Below, piece by piece: positions 47,439 to 56,534 of a stretch of 64,000 bases of DNA. This stretch comes from an uncultured Pelagibacteraceae bacterium. GTDB taxonomy: Bacteria > Pseudomonadota > Alphaproteobacteria > Pelagibacterales > Pelagibacteraceae. The DNA lies in NCBI GenBank assembly GCA_902586485.1, contig CACIHO010000003.1:1-64000 (forward strand), written 5' to 3'. Within the stretch, counting starts at the first letter, position 1. Every line of letters begins with the position of its first letter. Both the position numbers and the translations under genes were made by a program. The notes beneath the pieces were generated by a model. The model did no database searches, was not told the origin of the DNA, and saw nothing but the letters and a program-made list of their open reading frames with translations.

Positions 47439-50043
47439 ATTTAAAAATTTATTTCTGGTTTTAATATTTAATTTGATACTTACAATGAATGTAAATTCAA
47501 ATGAAGTATTTAATTTTGACGTTACTACTATTGAAATTTTAGAAAACGGAAACAAATTTAAAGGTTATGACCGTGGTACAATTTCTACCAAAGATGGAAT
47601 TAAAATCGATGCAGATACCTTCTTATATGAAAAATCATCAAACTATCTTAACGCTAAGGGAAATGTTGTAATTAAAGATGATGTAAAAAACTATATTATT
47701 TATGCTGATGAAATTTCATATTTTAAAAATGAAGAAGTAATTTCTACAAATGGAAATTCAAAAGTAATAAATAATAATAATAACCAAGTAATAGTAGCTA
47801 ACAAAATTAAATATAATAAATTATTAAATACTATCAATGCTGAGGGTAATGTTGAATTAAAAGATATTCAAAAAGATTATATTCTCACTGGCGAAAATAT
47901 TTCATATTTTAAAAATGAAGAGAAAATTTTTACCGAAGGGAAGACAACAGCAATAATTCACTCTAAATATGAAATTTTCTCGGAAAATTTAATTTTTTTA
48001 GTAAGCAAGAAAATTTTAAATTCCAATAATAAAACAAAGATAATTAAACAACAAAATCAAGTTATTCATTTAGACAAATTTCAATTCTCTATCAATCAAG
48101 AGCAGCTCAAAGGAGAAAATATTTTAGTAATTAACAATTTTGGTTTGCCAAAAAGTGATAAATTGTTTTTCTCAAGCGCTATTATAAATCTAAAAGAAGA
48201 AACTTTCGTTGCTAAAGATACTGAAATAACGATTCATAAAGAAGTTTTTAATAATTCAAACAATGATCCGAGAATAAAAGGTGTTTCTTCTAGAGGTAAT
48301 AAGGATTCAACAACCTTAAACAAAGCTATTTTTACAAGTTGTCAATTAAATGACAATTGTCCTCCATGGTCAATTTCAGCTAAAAGTATAAAGCATGAAA
48401 AAAAGAAAAATCAAATAACATATGATAGTGCAATATTAAGAATATATGATTTTCCAGTCTTATATTTTCCAAAATTTTTTCATCCAGATCCAACCGTAAA
48501 AAGACAATCTGGATTGTTGCAACCTCATCTTAATAATTCTAATATTCTTGGTAATTCATTACAAATACCTTATTACAAGGTAATTTCTGATAATAAGGAT
48601 AACACTATTTACTTAACTCTTTTCGACAAAGATACCAAGATGCTGCAAAATGAATATCGTCAGATTAATGAAAAAAGTTCTTTCATAGCTGATTTCGGAT
48701 TTGTAAATAATTATAAACCAGATAAATCAAACAAAAAAAATATTTTACATTTTTTTTCAAAATTTAATTTAGAATTAGATCTAGATAATTATAATTCGAG
48801 CAATATAGATTTTTCTCTTGAGCGTATAAATAATGATACATATTTAAAAGTTTTTGATACTGTTATTCCAGGAAACACTGTTAAACCAAAAGACTTGGAT
48901 TTGTTAACAAGCAAAATAATCCTGAATTTAGATCATGAAAAGTTTAATTTTGAAAGTGGTGTAAAAGCTTTTGAGGATCTTCACAAACAAAACAGTGATA
49001 GATATGAATTTATTTTGCCATATTATAATTTTTCTACAATTTTAAGTGACAATTATTTTTTTGGAGAAACAAGTTTTTCTTCAAATGGTAGTAATGAATT
49101 AATTAATACTAACAATCTTAAATCTAAAATTATTAATGATTTAAATTTTAGAAGTAAAAACTTTGTTTCAAATTTTGGTATTCAAAATAATTTTTCAATT
49201 TTCTTTAAAAATCTTAATTCAGTAGGAAAAAATGATACTGAGTATAAATCAAACCCTCAAATTGAATTAATGGGAAATGTTGACATTGACTCTAGCTTGC
49301 CTTTAATTAATGAAGAGCAAAATAATATAAAATTTTTCACACCTAGGCTAAAATTGAAATTTAACCCAAGTGATATGAAAAATTATTCTAATGAAGATAG
49401 AAAAATTAATGTTTCAAACATTTTTAATGAAAATAGATTGGGGCTAACAGACTCATTGGAAACGGGAAAGTCTTTAACATTAGGTTTTGATTTTAAAAAT
49501 CAAAGTAAAAATGAATTTGACAAATACTTTGAAATGAAATTAGCAACTGTATTAAGGGACGAAGAAGAAAGTTTTATTCCTAAAAATTCAACAATTGGTA
49601 AAAAAAATTCTAATTTATTTGGATCAATTTCAAACAGTTTCAATGAATATATTAATTTAAATTACATTTTTGCAATTGATAATAATTATGAAGTCTTTGA
49701 ATATAATGATGTTAATGCAACTATCAGTGTAAATAACTTTATAACAGAGTTTAATTTTATAGAGGAAACGGGTCAAATGGGTAATAGCAATATTTTCGAA
49801 AACAAAACTTCTTACAATTTCGACAAAAAAAACTCACTATCATTTAAAACTAGAAGAAATAGAAAGTTAAATTTAACCGAATATTATGATTTAGTTTACG
49901 AGTATAAAAATGATTGCTTAACTGCGAGTGTTAAGTACAAAAAAAGCTATTATGAAGACAGGGCTCTTAAACCATCTGAGGATCTGATGTTTACAATTAC
50001 GTTATTCCCTTTAACTACATATGAACAAAAAATTGATAATTAG
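47428..50043 (+). CDS. lptD: LPS-assembly outer-membrane protein LptD
   Basis: 871 residues, about 90 longer than the E. coli protein. A signal peptide (residues 1-25) is followed by an LptA-like jellyroll with two similar units of 62-residue period; ISYFKNEE occurs at 96-103 and 158-165. The C-terminal barrel has SCQLNDNCPPWSI and, near the end, NDCLTASVKYKKSYYEDR, which carry the cysteines for the inter-domain disulfides. It ends with a beta-strand for BAM insertion. It places LPS in the outer leaflet. Confidence 0.93.
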   Translation: MKNKFKNLFLVLIFNLILTMNVNSNEVFNFDVTTIEILENGNKFKGYDRGTISTKDGIKIDADTFLYEKSSNYLNAKGNVVIKDDVKNYIIYADEISYFKNEEVISTNGNSKVINNNNNQVIVANKIKYNKLLNTINAEGNVELKDIQKDYILTGENISYFKNEEKIFTEGKTTAIIHSKYEIFSENLIFLVSKKILNSNNKTKIIKQQNQVIHLDKFQFSINQEQLKGENILVINNFGLPKSDKLFFSSAIINLKEETFVAKDTEITIHKEVFNNSNNDPRIKGVSSRGNKDSTTLNKAIFTSCQLNDNCPPWSISAKSIKHEKKKNQITYDSAILRIYDFPVLYFPKFFHPDPTVKRQSGLLQPHLNNSNILGNSLQIPYYKVISDNKDNTIYLTLFDKDTKMLQNEYRQINEKSSFIADFGFVNNYKPDKSNKKNILHFFSKFNLELDLDNYNSSNIDFSLERINNDTYLKVFDTVIPGNTVKPKDLDLLTSKIILNLDHEKFNFESGVKAFEDLHKQNSDRYEFILPYYNFSTILSDNYFFGETSFSSNGSNELINTNNLKSKIINDLNFRSKNFVSNFGIQNNFSIFFKNLNSVGKNDTEYKSNPQIELMGNVDIDSSLPLINEEQNNIKFFTPRLKLKFNPSDMKNYSNEDRKINVSNIFNENRLGLTDSLETGKSLTLGFDFKNQSKNEFDKYFEMKLATVLRDEEESFIPKNSTIGKKNSNLFGSISNSFNEYINLNYIFAIDNNYEVFEYNDVNATISVNNFITEFNFIEETGQMGNSNIFENKTSYNFDKKNSLSFKTRRNRKLNLTEYYDLVYEYKNDCLTASVKYKKSYYEDRALKPSEDLMFTITLFPLTTYEQKIDN

Positions 50044-50052
50044 TAAATAAAT

Positions 50053-50976
50053 ATGAGATTATATAAAATTCTTATATTTTCTATTTTTATTTTTTTATTT
50101 CCTAATCAAATAAATGCGGTTGAAAATAAAATTATATTAAAAATAAATAATGAAATCTTAACATCAGTTGATGTATTAAATGAGATTAAGTATTTAAGTA
50201 TATTAATAAAAGACTTTAATAAATTTGAAAAAAAAAAAATTTACGAAATTTCAGTAAACTCTTTAATAAGACAAAAAGTTAAAGAAATTGAATTACGTAG
50301 AAATTATAAAAAATTAATTGTTGATGAAAAATATTTAAATCCACAAATTAATAATTTTATGAAAAAATTAAGATTTAATTCAGATAAAGAATTTCAGGAA
50401 TTTTTAAAAAATAAAAATATTAGTATTGATGAAATTAAAAAAAAACTATCACATGAATTACTTTGGAATAGATTAATATATAAAAAATTTAATAAAAATT
50501 TAAAAATCGATAAAAATAGAATAAGAAAAAATTTAGAAGAAAATAAAACACAAAATGAATATCTACTTTCTGAAATTTTATTTAATGTAGAAAATAAAGG
50601 TAAATTAAATGAAAAATATAATAAAATAAAAAGTAACATTAAAGATTTAGGTTTTAATAAAGCTGCGGTTATAAATAGTATATCCAATACTGCAGATAAC
50701 GAGGGTCTCATTGGATGGGTAAAAGAAACATCTATTTCTCCCGAAATTAAAGTTCAAATATCAAAATTAAATCAAGGAGAATTCACTAGCCCTATACAAG
50801 TCCCAGGCGGTTTTTTAATTTTATTTATTAGTGATGTTAGAAAAGTAGAAAAAACACTTAATTTAGATGAAGAGATAAAGCTAGAGGTAATCGAGCAAAC
50901 AAATATTCAATTAAATCAATTATCAAATATATATTTCAATAAAATAAAAAAAAATATGAAAATAAATGAAATCTAA
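50053..50976 (+). CDS. surA: Periplasmic chaperone SurA (single parvulin domain)
   Basis: 307 residues. A signal peptide (to about residue 22) precedes a SurA N-terminal chaperone domain rich in Lys/Asn, and one parvulin prolyl isomerase domain at about 170-270, seen from EGLIGWVKETSISPEI and GEFTSPIQVPGGFLILFI. E. coli SurA has two parvulin domains; a single one is common in Alphaproteobacteria. It escorts outer-membrane proteins such as LptD, its upstream neighbour. It overlaps pdxA by 11 bases. Confidence 0.88.
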   Translation: MRLYKILIFSIFIFLFPNQINAVENKIILKINNEILTSVDVLNEIKYLSILIKDFNKFEKKKIYEISVNSLIRQKVKEIELRRNYKKLIVDEKYLNPQINNFMKKLRFNSDKEFQEFLKNKNISIDEIKKKLSHELLWNRLIYKKFNKNLKIDKNRIRKNLEENKTQNEYLLSEILFNVENKGKLNEKYNKIKSNIKDLGFNKAAVINSISNTADNEGLIGWVKETSISPEIKVQISKLNQGEFTSPIQVPGGFLILFISDVRKVEKTLNLDEEIKLEVIEQTNIQLNQLSNIYFNKIKKNMKINEI

Positions 50977-51928
50977 ACCAATTATAATAATTTCTGGTGA
51001 ACCTAATAGTATATTTTTAGAAATTTTTTTCAAATCATATAAAAAAAAATTTAAAAGTCCTTTAATTTTAATTTCCTCTTTAAAATTAATAAATTTACAA
51101 ATGAAAAAATTAAAATTTAAAAAGAAAATAAGATTAATAAATCATAATAAGATTAATAACTATAAGTTTGATAATAAATCGATAAATTTAATTAATATAG
51201 ACTATAAAACAAAAAAAGCTTTTGATAAAATATCTAAGAGGTCTAATTCATTTATTAAAAAATCTTTTGATATTGCTCACCACATTATAAAATCAGGATT
51301 TTCTTATAAATTAATTAATGGGCCAATATCAAAAAAAAGTTTTTTAGGGAAAAAATATCCAGGTATAACTGAGTATCTTGCAAAAAGATCAAATATTAAA
51401 AATGTAAGTATGCTTATCTATAATAAAGAATTGTCGGTTTGTCCTGTAACTACTCATTTACCTTTAAAAAAAGTCTCAAAAAAAATCACTTTTGAGGAAA
51501 TATCTAAGAATATTTTACTTATTAATAAATTCTACAAAACCTATAGAAAAATTAAACCACGTATAGCATTACTAGGGCTTAATCCTCATTGTGAAAGTAC
51601 AGATAATTTTAATGAGGATAAAGAAATAATATTAAAAACAGTAAATCATTTTTTAAAATTAGGATATAAAATTTCAGGTCCTCATCCGGCAGACACTATA
51701 TTTTTAAAAAACATAAGGAAAAATTATGACGTTATTATTGGCATGTATCATGATCAAGTTTTGACACCAATAAAAACTATTTTTGAATATGACGCCATAA
51801 ATATAACTTTAGGACTACCTTATTTAAGGATTTCACCAGATCATGGACCCAATGAAAAAATGCTTGGTAGAAATAAATCAAATCCTTTAAGTTTAATTCA
51901 AGCAATTAACTTTTTGGATAAAAATTGA
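50966..51928 (+). CDS. pdxA: 4-Hydroxythreonine-4-phosphate dehydrogenase PdxA, diverged
   Basis: 320 residues, position and length normal. Histidines expected for metal binding are kept in TTHLPL (H164), LNPHCE (H208) and MYHDQ (H262), and SPDHG (H293). Other signatures differ: the usual GDPAGIGPE start is GEPNSIFLE, GHTE is GITE (I134), and the glycine-rich stretch after NPH is replaced by CESTDNFNED. It should act in pyridoxal phosphate synthesis, but altered activity is possible. Its TGA overlaps the ksgA start. Confidence 0.85.
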   Translation: MKSKPIIIISGEPNSIFLEIFFKSYKKKFKSPLILISSLKLINLQMKKLKFKKKIRLINHNKINNYKFDNKSINLINIDYKTKKAFDKISKRSNSFIKKSFDIAHHIIKSGFSYKLINGPISKKSFLGKKYPGITEYLAKRSNIKNVSMLIYNKELSVCPVTTHLPLKKVSKKITFEEISKNILLINKFYKTYRKIKPRIALLGLNPHCESTDNFNEDKEIILKTVNHFLKLGYKISGPHPADTIFLKNIRKNYDVIIGMYHDQVLTPIKTIFEYDAINITLGLPYLRISPDHGPNEKMLGRNKSNPLSLIQAINFLDKN

Positions 51929-52716
51929 TTAAAGCAAAAAAAAGTTTAGGTCAAAATTTTCTAATAGATAAAAATATATTAGAAAAAATAACTAATATTA
52001 CCAATATCAAAAATAAAACAATATTAGAAATAGGACCTGGTACTGGAAATCTAACATCTTATATTCTTTATAAAAATCCGAAAAAATTAATTGTAATTGA
52101 AAAAGATTTTAGTTTAGCAAAGAAACTAGAAGAGGATTTTAAATTTAGAGATAACATAAATGTTATTAATGATGACATTCTTAGAATTGATGAAAATGAG
52201 CTTTGTAAAGATAAATTAACAGTCTTTGGTAATTTACCATATAATATTTCAACAGAGATTTTGAGCAAATGGATAATTAGTTTTAAAGATCATTTTTGGT
52301 TTGATTTACTTGTTCTAATGTTTCAAAAAGAGGTTGCAGATAGAATCATAGCGGAATTTAATACTTCAAATTATGGTAGATTATCCATCATAAGCAATTG
52401 GAAATTAAATATTAAAAAAATCTTTGATATAAAGCCTGCATCTTTTTCACCTCAACCAAAAATTGATAGCACTCTTTTATGCTTTTATCCAAAAAACAAT
52501 TTTATAAAAATAAAAAATCCTAAAAACCTAGAAAAAATAACAAGAATTTTTTTTAATCAAAGAAGAAAGATGTTAAAAAAGCCTTACAATCAATTATTCA
52601 ATGGTAATGAAAAAGTTTTAAAGAAATTAAATATAAATTTAAATTTGAGACCACAAAATCTTAATTGTGAAACGTATTATAAATTAGTTAGTGAATATGA
52701 AAATTTAGTAAGTTAG
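51925..52716 (+). CDS. ksgA: 16S rRNA dimethyladenosine methyltransferase
   Basis: 263 residues starting with TTG at 51925, which overlaps the pdxA TGA (TTGA); [13 protein letters not shown] must be at the N-terminus and no ATG precedes it in frame. Motifs are [11 protein letters not shown] (SAM binding) and [12 protein letters not shown] (target adenine). It methylates two adjacent adenines near the 3' end of 16S rRNA. The last 12 bases overlap the convergent gmk. Confidence 0.95.
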   Translation: MIKAKKSLGQNFLIDKNILEKITNITNIKNKTILEIGPGTGNLTSYILYKNPKKLIVIEKDFSLAKKLEEDFKFRDNINVINDDILRIDENELCKDKLTVFGNLPYNISTEILSKWIISFKDHFWFDLLVLMFQKEVADRIIAEFNTSNYGRLSIISNWKLNIKKIFDIKPASFSPQPKIDSTLLCFYPKNNFIKIKNPKNLEKITRIFFNQRRKMLKKPYNQLFNGNEKVLKKLNINLNLRPQNLNCETYYKLVSEYENLVS

Positions 52717-53337
52717 TTTTTCAACATGGTCTCTTATATAGTTTAGATCATAATCTTTTGATCCATCATTTATTTCAGCATTAATCAAATTTGTTATTTT
52801 AAAATGACATTCGTTTAAATCGTTGTTGATTACAACATAATCATAATTTATCCAATGCAGAACATCTCTTTCAAATTGTTTCATTCTTTCTTCAGCGATT
52901 AATTTATCATTCTCATGTCTCTTGGATAACCTTTGAAACAAAACTTCTTTACTAGGTGGAAGTATAAAAAAAGTAATTAATTTATAATCAAGTTTTTTAT
53001 TCTTAATTTGATCGGCACCCTGCCAATCAATATCAAAAAGAATATTTTTGCCTTTATTTAACCTATCAATGACAGGTGTTCTTGTGGTGCCATAAAAATT
53101 ATTAAATACTTTTGCGTACTCAAGAAACTCCTCATTTTTAATTAATCTTTTAAACTCTGTCTCATCAACAAAATAATAATCTTCATTTTGATTTTCATTA
53201 TGTCGAGGTTGCCTAGTAGTATGTGATATTGAGATTTCATAATTATCTTTTTGAGATAACTTTTTAACTAGAGTAGTTTTACCTGCTCCTGAAGGAGAAG
53301 ATAATATTATCATTACCCCATCTTTTTCTGATGGCAT
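52705..53337 (-). CDS. gmk: Guanylate kinase
   Basis: 210 residues. The P-loop is [33 protein letters not shown] and YGTTR are the GMP-site motifs, and [13 protein letters not shown] follows. It converts GMP to GDP. It stands eight bases after acpP; in most Alphaproteobacteria fabF, mltG and a yicC-like gene lie between them. Confidence 0.97.
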   Translation of the reverse strand: MPSEKDGVMIILSSPSGAGKTTLVKKLSQKDNYEISISHTTRQPRHNENQNEDYYFVDETEFKRLIKNEEFLEYAKVFNNFYGTTRTPVIDRLNKGKNILFDIDWQGADQIKNKKLDYKLITFFILPPSKEVLFQRLSKRHENDKLIAEERMKQFERDVLHWINYDYVVINNDLNECHFKITNLINAEINDGSKDYDLNYIRDHVEKLTY

Positions 53338-53345
53338 TAAAATTT

Positions 53346-53585
53346 CTAGTTAGCTTTTCCCTCGATAAATTTAACTGCATCACCTACAGTCAAAATCTTC
53401 TCGGCTTCACTGTCTGAAATTTCAGATCCAAATTCTTCTTCGAAAGCCATCACTAATTCAACTGTGTCTAGGCTATCAGCACCTAAGTCATCTATAAAAC
53501 TTGACTCTTCAGTAACTTTAGCTTCGTCAATACCTAAGTGATCAGCTACAATTTTTTTTACTTTGCTTGAAACGTCTTCTGACAT
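53346..53585 (-). CDS. acpP: Acyl carrier protein
   Basis: 79 residues, strongly acidic. The phosphopantetheine serine is S38 in [15 protein letters not shown]. It carries growing acyl chains in fatty-acid synthesis. It follows fabG by 48 bases, with AAGGAT as a ribosome site. The usual downstream partner fabF is not next to it. Confidence 0.98.
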   Translation of the reverse strand: MSEDVSSKVKKIVADHLGIDEAKVTEESSFIDDLGADSLDTVELVMAFEEEFGSEISDSEAEKILTVGDAVKFIEGKAN

Positions 53586-53633
53586 ATTGATCCTTTTTGT
53601 TTTAATTTCTTATTAGTTTAAAAACCTATTTTG

Positions 53634-54371
53634 TCAAGCCATATACATGCCTCCATTAACATGCAAGGTCTCGCCGTTTATATAACTAGATTTACTTGAA
53701 CATAAAAAAAGTACTGCATTTGCAATATCATCTGGCTCCCCTAAGCGTGCTGATGGTATTTTTGATATTATAGCCTCTTTAAATTTATCATCTAATTTTT
53801 CTGTCATCGCTGTTTTAATAAAGCCTGGTGAAATACAGTTTATATTTATATTTTTCTTTGCATACTCTATTGCTAAACTTTTCGACATTGCAATTATACC
53901 TGCTTTTGAAGCAGTATAATTAGTCTGTCCAATATTCCCTGTGTGACCTACAACCGATGTAATGTTAACAATCTTCCCAGATTTATTTTTAAGCATTTTT
54001 TTAATTGCTGATTTGCTCATCAAAAAAGTTGATGTTAAATTAGTATCAATTACTTTTTGCCATTCTGTTAAACTCATCCTTATTGCTAGATTGTCTTGAG
54101 TAACACCTGCATTGTTGACTAAGCAATCTAAACTACCACCGAGTTCTCCAGTTGCATTTTCAATAAATTCCTCAATTTTATCACTTTGAGAAATATTAAA
54201 CTTTAATATTTTTATGTTTTTATATTTATCTTTAAGACTCTGAAGTTTTTCTATTCTTGTGCCTGAAGCTAAAATATTTGCTCCAGCTTGATTTAGTCTA
54301 TCTACTATTGAATTACCTATGCCACCTGAAGCACCTGTAACAATAATATTTTTACTTTTTAAATCTGTCAT
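53634..54371 (-). CDS. fabG: 3-Oxoacyl-ACP reductase
   Basis: 245 residues of the classical SDR type. The cofactor loop is TGASGGIG, then NNAG, the catalytic Ser in ITSVVG, and YTASK with Tyr and Lys. The C-terminal VNGGMYMA is typical of FabG. It reduces beta-ketoacyl-ACP with NADPH. Its start overlaps the fabD stop by four bases (ATGA). Confidence 0.96.
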   Translation of the reverse strand: MTDLKSKNIIVTGASGGIGNSIVDRLNQAGANILASGTRIEKLQSLKDKYKNIKILKFNISQSDKIEEFIENATGELGGSLDCLVNNAGVTQDNLAIRMSLTEWQKVIDTNLTSTFLMSKSAIKKMLKNKSGKIVNITSVVGHTGNIGQTNYTASKAGIIAMSKSLAIEYAKKNININCISPGFIKTAMTEKLDDKFKEAIISKIPSARLGEPDDIANAVLFLCSSKSSYINGETLHVNGGMYMA

Positions 54372-55294
54372 ATTTTTAGATTCTCAATATCGCTTTGCAT
54401 ATTTATTGTATCAATTTTAACATCTCTACTTATCCTTTTGACCAAACCCGATAAAACTTTCCCAGGTCCAATTTCTATAAAGTGGTTTGTACCATTTTCT
54501 ATCATATTAATTACACTTTCTCTCCATCTAACTCTATTCTCTATTTGCTTTATTAAGAGATTTTTAAGCTCATTCGTATCTTTTATTTCATTAGCAGTCA
54601 CATTTGAAATTAATTTATTTTTTCCATTTTTAAAATTAAGTTTATTTAACTCTTTTGCCATAATTTCCGTAGCATTATTCATCAAATTACAATGAAATGG
54701 TGCACTTACAGGAAGTTTAATATTTTTAATTGAATTATCCTTTAAAATTTCAATTAATTTTTCTAAATCTTTAGTCTTTCCACTTAAAACAATTTGGCCC
54801 TCTGAATTATCGTTAGCAATTTGTACATTTAAATTTTCTTTATTTTCTATTAATATTTTTTCTATTATTTCGACTGATGAACCTAATACTGCAACCATTC
54901 CTCCCTCACCTTTAGGTACAGAGTTTTGCATAGCATCTCCTCTAATTCTTAATATTTTTAAAGTTTCTGAAAAATTCAAGTATCCCGCACATGATAAAGC
55001 AGAATATTCGCCTAAAGAGTGTCCAGCAAAGTATTTTGCTTTATTTAAATCTAATTGAAATTCATTTTTAATTACATCAAAAATTGAATAACTTATTAAA
55101 AATATTGCTGGTTGTGTATTGATTGTTAAATCTAAATCTTCTTTTGGTCCCTCTAGAATAAGTTTTGAAATAGAAATATTTAATATGTCATCTGCTTCTT
55201 TGAACAGTTTTTTGACCATTGCAAATTTATCATATAACTCTTTACCCATTCCTACTACTTGAGATCCCTGACCTGGAAATATTACTGAAAACAT
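54368..55294 (-). CDS. fabD: Malonyl-CoA:ACP transacylase
   Basis: 308 residues. It begins FSVIFPGQGSQVVGMG; the nucleophile is in AGHSLGEYSAL and the catalytic His in APFHCNLM. It loads malonyl groups onto AcpP. It is the first gene of the fab run and is divergent from rpsF across an 86-base promoter region. Confidence 0.97.
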   Translation of the reverse strand: MFSVIFPGQGSQVVGMGKELYDKFAMVKKLFKEADDILNISISKLILEGPKEDLDLTINTQPAIFLISYSIFDVIKNEFQLDLNKAKYFAGHSLGEYSALSCAGYLNFSETLKILRIRGDAMQNSVPKGEGGMVAVLGSSVEIIEKILIENKENLNVQIANDNSEGQIVLSGKTKDLEKLIEILKDNSIKNIKLPVSAPFHCNLMNNATEIMAKELNKLNFKNGKNKLISNVTANEIKDTNELKNLLIKQIENRVRWRESVINMIENGTNHFIEIGPGKVLSGLVKRISRDVKIDTINMQSDIENLKI

Positions 55295-55319
55295 ATAAAA
55301 AAACTAATTTTTTTGCCTT

Positions 55320-55348
55320 TTTAACTATTGTAATTGAACTTTTATAAT
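55320..55348 (+). promoter_or_regulatory. Promoter of the rpsF ribosomal-protein operon
   Basis: TTTAAC (55320-55325) and a perfect TATAAT (55343-55348) are 17 bases apart. Transcription would start near 55355, leaving a leader of about 25 bases. That is too short for the S6:S18-binding rpsF leader RNA known from other bacteria. Confidence 0.65.
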
Positions 55349-55380
55349 AGTATATCCTCACTTTTTATTAAAGAACTTAA

Positions 55381-55734
55381 ATGAATTTATACGAACATAC
55401 TATTATTGCCAGGCAGGATACTTCACCAAGCGAATTAAAGCAATTGACAGAAAAATATTCTAAAATTGTAGAAAAAAATGATGGTGAAGTTGTTAAAACT
55501 GAAAATTGGGGGTTACTAAATTTATCTTATTTAATTAAAAAGAATAAAAAAGGTAGCTACATTCATTTTAAAATAAAAGGTAAAGGTAATGTAATTGATG
55601 AGCTAGAAAAAAATGAAGCTATTGATAAAAAATTACTAAGGTATCTAACAGTCAGAGTAAAAAAATTTGATTTAGAAACAAACTATTTTGGAAAAAAAGA
55701 AGATACTGAAAAAAAAGAAAGTATTAAAAACTAA
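55381..55734 (+). CDS. rpsF: 30S ribosomal protein S6
   Basis: 117 residues. It begins with [18 protein letters not shown] and carries [27 protein letters not shown] (given in part as the family core), plus an acidic/basic tail. It binds 16S rRNA with S18. Its stop overlaps the rpsR ATG (TAATG). Confidence 0.97.
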   Translation: MNLYEHTIIARQDTSPSELKQLTEKYSKIVEKNDGEVVKTENWGLLNLSYLIKKNKKGSYIHFKIKGKGNVIDELEKNEAIDKKLLRYLTVRVKKFDLETNYFGKKEDTEKKESIKN

Positions 55735-56006
55735 TGCCTAAAAGACAAAGTGGAAATAAAAAAGTTAAACAAAGTAACTTTGCTAAATTAAGTATTTTTC
55801 AACCTAACAAATACAAATTCAAAAAAACTTGTCCATTATCGGCTAAAGGTGCTCCTGAGATAGATTATAAAAATATTAAACTTTTGAAAAAATATATTTC
55901 TGAAAATGGTAAAATTTTACCTTCAAGAATTACAAACGTATCACAAAAAAAACAAAGAGAGCTATCCCTTTCAATTAAAAGAGCCAGAAACTTAGCGCTT
56001 ATATAA
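55734..56006 (+). CDS. rpsR: 30S ribosomal protein S18
   Basis: 90 residues, basic. [26 protein letters not shown] (core pattern) and the end [17 protein letters not shown] match S18. It partners S6 in the small subunit. One base separates it from rplI; the DUF2232 gene that commonly sits here in Alphaproteobacteria is absent. Confidence 0.97.
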   Translation: MPKRQSGNKKVKQSNFAKLSIFQPNKYKFKKTCPLSAKGAPEIDYKNIKLLKKYISENGKILPSRITNVSQKKQRELSLSIKRARNLALI

Positions 56007-56007
56007 A

Positions 56008-56466
56008 ATGAAAGTAATTTTATTAGAAAACGTAAAAAGAATTGGATCAATTGGAGAAGTGATAGATGTTAAAAGAGGTTTTGCTAGAAACTTTTTAATC
56101 GCTAATAAAAAAGCTCTTTATGCATCAAAAGAAAATATAAAAGAAGTTGAAAAAATTAAAGCTGAGTTATCAAAAAAAGATAATGAAAAGAAAAAAGAAG
56201 CATCACAAATTGCTGAACAAATTAATGGTAAAGAATACTCTATCAATAAACTAAGCACTGAGAATAATGAATTATACGGATCTGTTAAACCAACAGAAAT
56301 TTCAAAACTAATTCATGAAGAAAATAAAATTGATATCAAACCGTCGATGATACAGCCAGTTGAAGAAATAAAAGCTTTAGGAAAATTTAAAGTGAAAATC
56401 TCTTTACACTCAGAAGTTGATGCTGAAATAACAATCAATGTTTCTTCGGCTGATACAATTCAGTAA
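56008..56466 (+). CDS. rplI: 50S ribosomal protein L9
   Basis: 152 residues. The N-terminal domain MKVILLENVKRIGSIGEVI and VKRGFARNFLI is diagnostic; a long charged helix (about residues 45-75) links to the C-terminal domain with NELYGSVKPTEI. It is a large-subunit stalk-base protein. Confidence 0.97.
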   Translation: MKVILLENVKRIGSIGEVIDVKRGFARNFLIANKKALYASKENIKEVEKIKAELSKKDNEKKKEASQIAEQINGKEYSINKLSTENNELYGSVKPTEISKLIHEENKIDIKPSMIQPVEEIKALGKFKVKISLHSEVDAEITINVSSADTIQ

Positions 56467-56534
56467 TTATACATTTTTTTCCCCAGTGCTATTTTACAAT
56501 TCAATTTAATCAGCATTTATATTAATTTATTCCA

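Noticed and set aside
55349..55380. An S6:S18-binding rpsF leader RNA
   Set aside because: The leader from the predicted start is about 25 bases and lacks the needed stem and CCG loop.
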